NCBI RefSeq assembly: GCF_017571495.1
Contig: NZ_JAGETZ010000014.1
Span: forward strand, 62,001 to 126,000
DNA: 64,000 nucleotides
Direction of reading: 5' to 3'
From: Hymenobacter negativus
Lineage (GTDB): Bacteria > Bacteroidota > Bacteroidia > Cytophagales > Hymenobacteraceae
A program made the position numbers and the translations under genes. The notes under the pieces are model-generated. The model did not search any database. It had not been told where the DNA came from and was given only the letters and a program-made list of their open reading frames with translations. Within the stretch, counting starts at the first letter, position 1. Each line of letters starts with the position of its first letter. This document shows positions 52,305 through 59,628 of this stretch, piece after piece.

Positions 52305-52341
52305 AACGGCAGCAGGCGCAAGCTTGCTGCCGTTCTTTTTT
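52305..52341 (+). terminator. Rho-independent terminator after the symporter
   Basis: AACGGCAGCA (52305-52314) pairs with TGCTGCCGTT (52325-52334), followed by six Ts after one C. Confidence 0.88.
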
Positions 52342-52542
52342 GTTTTTTGATAACCTCAACCTTAGCTGCATTACTAAAATAAAACGGAAGATGAATTGAG
52401 TTATTTAGTGGCTGTAGTGGAAAATTTGGCAAATATTAAGTTGGTAATTTGCACTGTTGGTTGATTGAGCGCTTACTTCGTAGTGCCCGACACGGCTATT
52501 TGACCATCGGCATTCTTTTATAATCCCACCCTTTCCTTTGTT

Positions 52543-53508
52543 ATGTTGATACGCAGTATATTTTTTATCGCCTTATGTTTTTGTAGCCTAGCTGGCTTTG
52601 CCCAAGTCAAGCGAGTGACAGTCGCGAAGGATGGCAGCGGCAACTACCGCACCGTACAAGCCGCCCTCGATGCAGTACCTAAAAACAACCGGGCTTTCAT
52701 TACCATCTTCATCAAAAGCGGGACTTATAAGGAGAAGCTAAACCTAGCCAAAAAGCAGAATTTCGTACACCTGGTAGGTGAGGACCTAAGCACCACCATC
52801 CTCACTTACGACGACTACAACGGCCGTGCCGTCGATACAATTGAGCCAATGGGCACTTCGGAAGCATCCAGCTTCCGGGTATTTGGCAACGACTTCACGG
52901 CTGAAAACCTGACTTTCGAAAACACCGCGGGCAAGATAGGGCAGGGCCCTGCCATGTGGGTATACGGCGACAAAGCCACCTTTAAGAACTGCCGCTTTCT
53001 GGGTACCCGCGACACGCTGTACCCCTACGGTTACGGCAGCCGGCAGTATTACAAAGACTGCTACATCGAGGGCACGACCGATTTTATTCTGGGTGCCGCT
53101 ACGGCTTGGTTTGAAGACTGCACGCTGTTCTGCAAAGATGGTGGCACTGTCATCATGGCCCCGTCTACTCCGGATAGTGTGCGCTACGGCTTCGTGCTGC
53201 AGCGCTGCAAGGTGGTAGGCGATGCCCCGGCCGACTCCTACTTCATTGCCCGGCCCTGGAAGCCATTTGCCAAAACAGTGCTGCTCAACTGCGAGCTAAG
53301 TGCCGCCATTCATCCCAAGGGCTGGGACCACTGGGGCAAGGAAAGCAACAAGCAGGACGCCTTTTTTGCCGAATTTAAATCCATCGGGCCTGGGGCCTCG
53401 CCCAAAACCCGCATCCTGTGGTCGCGTCAACTCACGCCGCAGCAAGCCGCCTTCTATACCCGCGAAGCCGTGCTAGGCGGCTGGGACCCGACAGCTACGA
53501 GCGAGTAG
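52543..53508 (+). CDS. Pectinesterase (CE8), single-domain, variant active site
   Basis: 321 residues with a Sec signal (LIRSIFFIALCFCSLAGFAQ) and no T9SS domain, so probably periplasmic. CE8 core: VTVAKDGSGNYRTVQAALDA, DYNGRAVDTIEPMGTSEASS, CRFLGTRDTLYPYGYG (about 150-165), CYIEGTTDFILGAATAWFED (Asp at about 179) and FIARPWKPFAKTVLLN (Arg, Trp at about 236). The Gln of the usual QDT, which forms the oxyanion hole, is Arg here, while the two Asp and the Arg/Trp remain. It likely demethylates pectic oligomers, but its rate may be altered. It has no pectin operator in front; terminator at 53624. Confidence 0.88.
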   Translation: MLIRSIFFIALCFCSLAGFAQVKRVTVAKDGSGNYRTVQAALDAVPKNNRAFITIFIKSGTYKEKLNLAKKQNFVHLVGEDLSTTILTYDDYNGRAVDTIEPMGTSEASSFRVFGNDFTAENLTFENTAGKIGQGPAMWVYGDKATFKNCRFLGTRDTLYPYGYGSRQYYKDCYIEGTTDFILGAATAWFEDCTLFCKDGGTVIMAPSTPDSVRYGFVLQRCKVVGDAPADSYFIARPWKPFAKTVLLNCELSAAIHPKGWDHWGKESNKQDAFFAEFKSIGPGASPKTRILWSRQLTPQQAAFYTREAVLGGWDPTATSE

Positions 53509-53623
53509 TAAAGGGCATTGCCATGGCGGGGCAAGAGCCCTGAGCTACCATGTCTCGATGCTAGTTTTTGAAGTGGGCACAAGTTATGTGCGGATGTTGA
53601 TTTTATTGGTATAGTTCAAATTC

Positions 53624-53672
53624 AAAAGCAAAAGCCAGTCCTGATTTGTTCAGGGCTGGCTTTTGCTTTTTT
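53624..53672 (+). terminator. Terminator after the second pectinesterase
   Basis: AAAAGCAAAAGCCAGTCCTG pairs with CAGGGCTGGCTTTTGCTTTT over 21 positions (one G-T pair) and ends in six Ts. Confidence 0.9.
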
Positions 53673-53722
53673 GGGCTGTTTAGCTAATGCCAGCGCATAA
53701 TCCAATAGGGCGAATTTGGAGT

Positions 53723-53755
53723 GGCAACGTTCCCGGCATCGATTGCACAAAAAAA
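53723..53755 (+). promoter_or_regulatory. Pectin-locus operator, site 5 (susC operon)
   Basis: 33-bp element, core ACGTTCCCGGCATCGAT, arm TTGCACAAAAAAA, ending 237 bases before the susC ATG. A TGCTTTTG octamer starts 24 bases after the TTG. It would control the whole susC-uxaA run. Confidence 0.8.
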
Positions 53756-53992
53756 TATTGTCCAACTCTTGCTTTTGGCTGGAGTTGCATGAAACATTTA
53801 TGAAGCGAGACTGGCTTCCTCCCTCTGGATAAGCACTTTTTGGCTTAGTAGCAGTCTTTGCATCGTCCTCATTCATCAACTCAAAATACGGCCCAGCTAT
53901 CTAGGGGCTGCTACCTGAATACTGACGCCGCGCCACCCAATGACCGGCTTTTAGAACGAATTTTTTAACTCCCACCCAATTTCTTACCCTTT

Positions 53993-56900
53993 ATGAAAAA
54001 ACATATTCTCCTGTTCTGGCTGCTGCTCTTGGGGAGCATCGGGCTGGCTGCAGCCCAAAGCCGTCAGATTCAGGGCGTCGTTAAATCAGCGGAAGGCGAA
54101 GCCCTGCCCGGCGTTACGGTACTTGTGGAAGGCACCACCAATGGCGCTTCGACCGGGGTGAATGGTGATTACAGCATCAACCTCCCAGCAGGTAGCAACG
54201 ATGCCACCTTGCGCTTCAGCTATGTGGGCTATGTGGGGCAGGCTGTGAAGATAGGCAGCCAGTCTACCATCAATATTACCTTGGCCGTAGATAGTAAACA
54301 GCTTGAGGATGTGGTGGTTATTGGTTATCAGGCCGTGCCTCGCCGCGATGTAACGGGCGCAGTATCATCAGTAAGCGCGCAACAGATTAAGGACATTCCG
54401 GTGAATTCGGCCGCGGAGGCTCTGACGGGCCGTCTGGCCGGTGTGCAGCTAACGAGTTCTGAAGGTACACCCGGTAACCCTAACGTTCAGGTTCGCGTGC
54501 GGGGCGGTGGGTCAATCACTCAGGACAACTCGCCATTATATGTGGTAGACGGCATCCAGATTGAGAATGCACTGAGTGTGATTGCCCCGCAGGACATTGC
54601 ATCAGTTGATGTACTGAAAGACGCTTCAGCTACAGCTATTTATGGTGCTCGTGGTGCCAATGGTGTTATCATCATTACCACCAAAAAAGGCTTCGACGGC
54701 CGTACGACAGTAAGCTACAATGGCTTCGGTGGCTTCCGCAAGATTACCAAAACCCTGGACGTGCTGGAACCGCAGGATTATCTCAACTACCAGTATGAGC
54801 GGGCCCGCCTTGTGGGCAGTGCGAGTACGGGCCTCCCCACGTTCAAGAGTTTGTTTGGCAGCACTAATTTTAACAGTGATACAATACAACGGGCCCGCAA
54901 TGCCCCATTCGTGGACTGGCAGGACGAGGTGTTTGGCCGCAGAGCCTTCCAGCAGACGCACAACGTATCGGTAACCGGTGGCTCGAAAGCGACAACGTAT
55001 GCGCTCAGCCTGACCCGCAACGACGAGCAGGGTATTCAGCGGGGCTCAGACTATTCGCGCAATCTGCTCAATTTCCGCTTCGATACCAAAGCTTCGGACA
55101 AGTTCCGCATTGGCCTGAACGCCCGTTATAACGACCAGGGTACTTTGGGTGCTGGTACTTCCTCCTCGGGCTCGTCTACTACTTCGCGCTTGCGCAACAC
55201 TGTACAGTATCAGCCCCTGTTGGCACCGAAGGCGAATGGGACTGTGGCTGATGTAGCGGCTTTTGACCCGGATTTTGCCGACAACTCCAACTTGGTTAAT
55301 CCCATCGTGACCATCGATAGCGAGTACCGCAACGATAAGCGCCGTACCATCAACATTGGAGGCAACGCGTCCTTTGAAATTGTGAAAGGCCTGACCCTGC
55401 GCTCTACGGCGGGCTTCGACATCACCGACATCAATCTGGGTACGTTCAACGGGCGGTATTCGCCTACATTGCGCTCTGCGTCGGGAGGCTATGCCAACCT
55501 GCCTTTCGCTACCATCACCACCACTACGCAGTCCACACTCAATAACTCGAACGTTCTGGACTACAGCTTCAAGAAGGATAAGCATTCGGTAGGTGTGTTA
55601 CTGGGCGAGGAAACCTACCAGCAGCGCAGCACGCAGCAATACATCCAAACCAACTTCCTGCCGCTGGAAATTACCGCTGAGCGGGCTTTGGCTAACATTA
55701 ACCAAGGCGTGCTGCCAGCCGGTCAGACATCGCAGCCAGTACTGCCCCAGACGAGCATACCGAACGATTACACGCTGCTGTCCGGCTTTGGTCGCCTGAC
55801 GTACTCTTATGATGACAAGTACTTGTTCACGGGCACGTTCCGGGCCGATGGCTCGTCGAAGTTTCCGTCGAGCAATAAGGTCGGCTATTTTCCTGGTGCC
55901 TCGTTGGCTTGGCGCGTTTCGCGTGAGGAATTCTTCAAAGATATTTCTTTCATCAACGACCTGAAGCTGCGTTTAAGCTACGGCAAAGCTGGCAACAACC
56001 GCATTGGTGACTTTCTCTACAACCAGTTGTTCCAAGCTGGCAGCGCACCATATGCGCTGAACCATACACTCGTGTACGGTTCATCGGCCATTGGCTTGGC
56101 CAATCCCAACCTCAAATGGGAGACGACCACCTCGCGCAATATTGGTATTGACCTGGCGCTGTTCGAAAACAGGGTGCAGTTTACAGCTGATGCTTACTAC
56201 AATACCACCGACGACCTGCTGCTCAACAAGCCAGTACCTGCTTTCTTGGGCTACAGCACGCAGCTGCAAAATGTGGGTTCGACGTCGAACCGCGGCTTGG
56301 AACTGCAGTTGACCGGTACGCTGGTGCGCAACGAGAACTTCACCTGGACCGCCACGGCCAACGCTTCGTTCAACCGTGGTCGTATTGAAAGCCTGGGCGG
56401 GGACCAGAACGAGATTCTGGGTATTTCCTCAGGCTGGGGTGGTACTGCTCTCACCCAGGACTACTTGGCTCGCGTGGGGCGGCCTGTGGGGGAGATGTAT
56501 GGCTACGTGACCGATGGTTTTCTTACGGCCAACGATTTCTCAGGCTACGTGGCACCTGCCACGGCTTCCAGCAGTATTGCCGGCACTTGGACACCACGTA
56601 CAGACATTAAGTTTGTGGATGACCTGGGCCTCATTGGAGAAAACAGCTACCGGCCTGGCTTGCTGAAGTTAAAGGACATCAGCGGCCCCAACGGGGTGCC
56701 TGATGGCAAGGTTGACCCCTACGACCAAACGGTGATTGGCAACGCTAACCCTAAAATGGTGGGTGGCCTAAACCAGCAGTTTACTTACAAAGGCTTTGAT
56801 GCCAGCTTGTTCCTCAACTTCGTGTTGGGCAACGATGTCTACAATGCTAATAAAATCGAGTTCACGACCAATACAGCCAACACGGCCTTCAACAACCTGC

Positions 56901-57292
56901 TGGGCATTATGAGCGACCGGTATCGCATCATCGAAGCCGACGGTAGCCCCATCACTACGATTGCGCGCCTAAACGAAGTGAACCAGAACGCCAATATCTG
57001 GACTCCGACTCGCGGGTTGGTATTTCACTCCTGGGCTGTAGAAGACGGCTCGTTCCTGCGCATAAACAACCTGACTTTCGGCTACACCCTGCCCAAGACG
57101 CTGATGTCCCGTGCCAAAGTGCAGACCCTGCGCTTCTACGTGACGCTCAACAACCTCTATACGTTCACCAAATACACCGGCTACGACCCCGAAGTGAACA
57201 CCCGTCGCTCTTCGCCCCTCACCCCAGGTGTGGACTACGCTGCCTATCCCCGCAGCCGGGCTTTCTTATTCGGCGTGAACTTGTCGCTTTAA
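53993..57292 (+). CDS. susC: SusC/RagA-family TonB-linked outer-membrane transporter
   Basis: 1099 residues with signal peptide (ILLFWLLLLGSIGLAAAQ). An N-terminal carboxypeptidase-regulatory-like domain (about 22-100: QIQGVVKSAEGEALPGVTVL), then the TonB-receptor plug (about 115-235: LEDVVVIGYQAVPRRDVTGA, LTGRLAGVQLTSSEGTPGNP, SPLYVVDGIQIENALS, GARGANGVIIITTKKG), then a 22-strand barrel ending in RAFLFGVNLSL. It imports oligosaccharides delivered by SusD, here presumably oligogalacturonides, using the TonB system. It is first of the likely operon with susD 28 bases downstream. There is no STN domain, so no anti-sigma signalling is expected. Confidence 0.95.
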   Translation: MKKHILLFWLLLLGSIGLAAAQSRQIQGVVKSAEGEALPGVTVLVEGTTNGASTGVNGDYSINLPAGSNDATLRFSYVGYVGQAVKIGSQSTINITLAVDSKQLEDVVVIGYQAVPRRDVTGAVSSVSAQQIKDIPVNSAAEALTGRLAGVQLTSSEGTPGNPNVQVRVRGGGSITQDNSPLYVVDGIQIENALSVIAPQDIASVDVLKDASATAIYGARGANGVIIITTKKGFDGRTTVSYNGFGGFRKITKTLDVLEPQDYLNYQYERARLVGSASTGLPTFKSLFGSTNFNSDTIQRARNAPFVDWQDEVFGRRAFQQTHNVSVTGGSKATTYALSLTRNDEQGIQRGSDYSRNLLNFRFDTKASDKFRIGLNARYNDQGTLGAGTSSSGSSTTSRLRNTVQYQPLLAPKANGTVADVAAFDPDFADNSNLVNPIVTIDSEYRNDKRRTINIGGNASFEIVKGLTLRSTAGFDITDINLGTFNGRYSPTLRSASGGYANLPFATITTTTQSTLNNSNVLDYSFKKDKHSVGVLLGEETYQQRSTQQYIQTNFLPLEITAERALANINQGVLPAGQTSQPVLPQTSIPNDYTLLSGFGRLTYSYDDKYLFTGTFRADGSSKFPSSNKVGYFPGASLAWRVSREEFFKDISFINDLKLRLSYGKAGNNRIGDFLYNQLFQAGSAPYALNHTLVYGSSAIGLANPNLKWETTTSRNIGIDLALFENRVQFTADAYYNTTDDLLLNKPVPAFLGYSTQLQNVGSTSNRGLELQLTGTLVRNENFTWTATANASFNRGRIESLGGDQNEILGISSGWGGTALTQDYLARVGRPVGEMYGYVTDGFLTANDFSGYVAPATASSSIAGTWTPRTDIKFVDDLGLIGENSYRPGLLKLKDISGPNGVPDGKVDPYDQTVIGNANPKMVGGLNQQFTYKGFDASLFLNFVLGNDVYNANKIEFTTNTANTAFNNLLGIMSDRYRIIEADGSPITTIARLNEVNQNANIWTPTRGLVFHSWAVEDGSFLRINNLTFGYTLPKTLMSRAKVQTLRFYVTLNNLYTFTKYTGYDPEVNTRRSSPLTPGVDYAAYPRSRAFLFGVNLSL

Positions 57293-57320
57293 TTCCCACC
57301 CGCTTTTAGTTCTGAATTAT

Positions 57321-59243
57321 ATGAAATCGTTTCATTCTTTTGGCCGGGCTGCGTTGGCCGCAGCGGTACTGGCCGGTACTGCCGGGCTATTGTCATCGTG
57401 CAAAGACTACCTCGAAGTTGACCCCCTCGCGCTTAACACTACGGAATACACGTTCAGCAACGTGAGCGGTGCTACTGCCGCCGTTATTGGAGCCTACGAC
57501 CCGCTGTCGGGTGATTATGGTTATGGGCAGCGCGTTAGCTTGTATTTCCCCCTGGACTCTGATGAGCTTATTGGCTCGGCTGGTGCTCCAGCTGATGCAC
57601 GCCGCCAGATTGCACGCTACGCCGTTCAGCCGAACAACGATGACGTAACCAAATGCTGGAACCAACTTTATCAGGGGGTCGAGCGCACGAACATCTGCAT
57701 TGACCAGATTCCAAAAATGGCGTTGTACACCAGCGGAAGCGCGGCCGATGTAGCCGCCCTGCGCCGGCTGCACGGCGAAGCACTCACGCTACGGGCTCAG
57801 TACCTGTTTGAACTGGTGCGTAACTGGGGCAACGTGCCTGTACAGTTCACCCCGGTAGTGTCGGGCCAGGATTTCAACTTGCCCAACTCCAACAGCAACG
57901 CGACCCTAGAGCACCTCGTGGCCGACCTGCTGGCCGCCGAGGAATTGCTGCCTTGGCGTTCGCAGGCGGGCCCAGCAAACGAGCGCATTACCAAAGGTGC
58001 TGCCAAGGCCCTGCGGGCGCGCATTGCGCTATACCGCGGCGGCTACTCGCTGCAGGGCGCGCAAATGACACGGGCCACCGACTACCTCGATTACTACCGT
58101 ATTGCCCGTCAGGAGTGCGCGGACCTGATGACCGTCACGGCTCGCCAAGAGCACAACTTGAACACCAGTTTCTTGGAAACATTCAAGAGCATCAACGAGT
58201 TGCGGAGCGAGGCTGCCAACGAAATCATGTTCCAAGTCGGCATGGCCACGGCCACCGGTGCTTCGGGCAGTAAGCTGGGCTACTACAACGGCCCGCGTCT
58301 GCAAAATCAATCGAGCATTTATGGTTCCTCGCAGGGTGGGGTGACCATTGCGCCGCCTTACTTCTACGCTTTTGACTCGACCGATACGCGCCGGGACGTT
58401 ACGTTGACCACGTACGGAATGGCTTCCAGTGGAACATTCCAAATTGGTGTGGCCCTCAACGGGGCTGCTGATGGCAAGTGGCGGCGCGACTGGCACATTC
58501 CACCCGTCACGGGTACGGTAAACTACTTGGATTACAACTGGCCTATTATCCGCTATGCAGATGTGGTGCTGATGTTTGCCGAAGCCGAGAACGAACTCAA
58601 CGGCCCCACCCAAGCTGCTCAGGATGCCTTCATGGAAGTGCGCGCCCGTGGTTTCGGTGGTAACCGTACCCTGGCCTCTTCTACGCTCACGCGGGCAGGT
58701 TTTAGCCTAGGCAGTAAGACCGAGTTTTTTAACGCTCTTGTAAACGAGCGTTACCTCGAATTCGGTGGTGAAGGCATCCGCAAGTACGACCTGCTACGCT
58801 GGAACTTGTTCGAAACTAAAATTTCGGAGGTAAAGGCCAATATCGAGAAAATGGCGCTAGGCCAGTTTCCTTACGACAACGTGCCGCTGTATCAATTCTA
58901 CCGCATACCTACCGCACCTTCACTCGCCGTGCAACCCGTTCAGTGGGCCCGCTCCTTCTACCGTCCTACGCCTGCAGCCCTTATTCCTGCCACGCCGACT
59001 GCCCCGGCCCCAGCTGGCCTCACTCGTGTAAACTGGCGTCAGGTCATAGATGCCTCTTATGTAGCTAATACCAAGCCAGCAGGTACCAGCTACGCCCTGC
59101 CTGGCTCTACCACTACAGCCGTGCGGAGCGTGGGCTCAGGCCTAGCCGCGGAGTATGTGCCTGGGCGCGGCAAAGAGCTTCTACCCATTCCGCAGTCTAC
59201 GATTATTGCTGACCCTGCCCTGAAGCAAAACTTTGGTTATTAA
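57321..59243 (+). CDS. susD: SusD/RagB-family outer-membrane lipoprotein
   Basis: 640 residues. Lipoprotein signal (LAAAVLAGTAGLLSSC, Cys at about residue 27, then KDYLEVDPLALN). SusD signs: RRQIARYAVQPNNDDVTKCW, the TPR-like part GEALTLRAQYLFELVRNWGN, and the C-terminal block PIIRYADVVLMFAEAENELN, NERYLEFGGEGIRKYDLLRWN, which is the RagB/SusD signature. It caps the SusC pore on the cell surface and captures glycan. Stop at 59243 is 19 bases before the kdgF ATG. Confidence 0.95.
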   Translation: MKSFHSFGRAALAAAVLAGTAGLLSSCKDYLEVDPLALNTTEYTFSNVSGATAAVIGAYDPLSGDYGYGQRVSLYFPLDSDELIGSAGAPADARRQIARYAVQPNNDDVTKCWNQLYQGVERTNICIDQIPKMALYTSGSAADVAALRRLHGEALTLRAQYLFELVRNWGNVPVQFTPVVSGQDFNLPNSNSNATLEHLVADLLAAEELLPWRSQAGPANERITKGAAKALRARIALYRGGYSLQGAQMTRATDYLDYYRIARQECADLMTVTARQEHNLNTSFLETFKSINELRSEAANEIMFQVGMATATGASGSKLGYYNGPRLQNQSSIYGSSQGGVTIAPPYFYAFDSTDTRRDVTLTTYGMASSGTFQIGVALNGAADGKWRRDWHIPPVTGTVNYLDYNWPIIRYADVVLMFAEAENELNGPTQAAQDAFMEVRARGFGGNRTLASSTLTRAGFSLGSKTEFFNALVNERYLEFGGEGIRKYDLLRWNLFETKISEVKANIEKMALGQFPYDNVPLYQFYRIPTAPSLAVQPVQWARSFYRPTPAALIPATPTAPAPAGLTRVNWRQVIDASYVANTKPAGTSYALPGSTTTAVRSVGSGLAAEYVPGRGKELLPIPQSTIIADPALKQNFGY

Positions 59244-59262
59244 ATCAATAGCTGATAATCCA

Positions 59263-59592
59263 ATGCCATCACCCTTTTTCAGCGCCGCCGAACTGCTCCT
59301 GGTGCCCATGGGCCCCGGCGTGCAACGCCAGGTGCTGGCCCAGGGGCCGGATTTGATGCTGGTGCGGGTGACGTTTGAGCAGGACGCCGTGGGCGCGCTG
59401 CACGAGCACCCGCACCAGCAAATCAGCTATGTCGAGAGCGGAAAGTTTGAATACACCATTGCCGGCGAAAAACGGCTGCTGGGCTCCGGTGATTCCTGCC
59501 TGGTGTCTGGCAATACCCTGCACGGTGTGCGCTGCCTGGTAGCGGGCGTGCTCATCGACACGTTCACGCCCCGGCGCGACGACTTTCTCTAG
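59263..59592 (+). CDS. kdgF: KdgF-like cupin (pectin degradation protein)
   Basis: 109 residues from ATG 59263; the open frame continues up into susD but MPSPFFSAAELLLVPMGPGV is the alignable start. Cupin motif 1 HEHPHQQISYVESGKFEYTI with His ligands, then LGSGDSCLVSGNTLHGVRCL with the second His. This matches KdgF, which speeds linearisation of 4,5-unsaturated uronate to 5-keto-4-deoxyuronate, the step after GH105 or lyase trimming. It lies between susD and the CE8/PL10 fusion with short gaps, as in other pectin loci. Other small cupins look alike, so the symbol rests on context too. Confidence 0.78.
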   Translation: MPSPFFSAAELLLVPMGPGVQRQVLAQGPDLMLVRVTFEQDAVGALHEHPHQQISYVESGKFEYTIAGEKRLLGSGDSCLVSGNTLHGVRCLVAGVLIDTFTPRRDDFL

Positions 59593-59628
59593 ACCGAATT
59601 TTTGTAGCCTTCGGGCTTATGCAACCTC

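Larger units (their letters stand above)
53509..53992. other. Control region before the susC operon
   Basis: 484 bases without a credible gene. It contains the pectinesterase terminator (53624-53672), operator site 5 (53723-53755) and a leader of about 200 bases for susC. An open frame on the minus strand across 53622-53879 overlaps the terminator and operator and is rejected. Confidence 0.75.

Noticed and set aside
53622..53879. 85-residue frame on the minus strand before susC
   Set aside because: It overlaps the pectinesterase terminator and operator site 5 and has no recognisable signal or domain.
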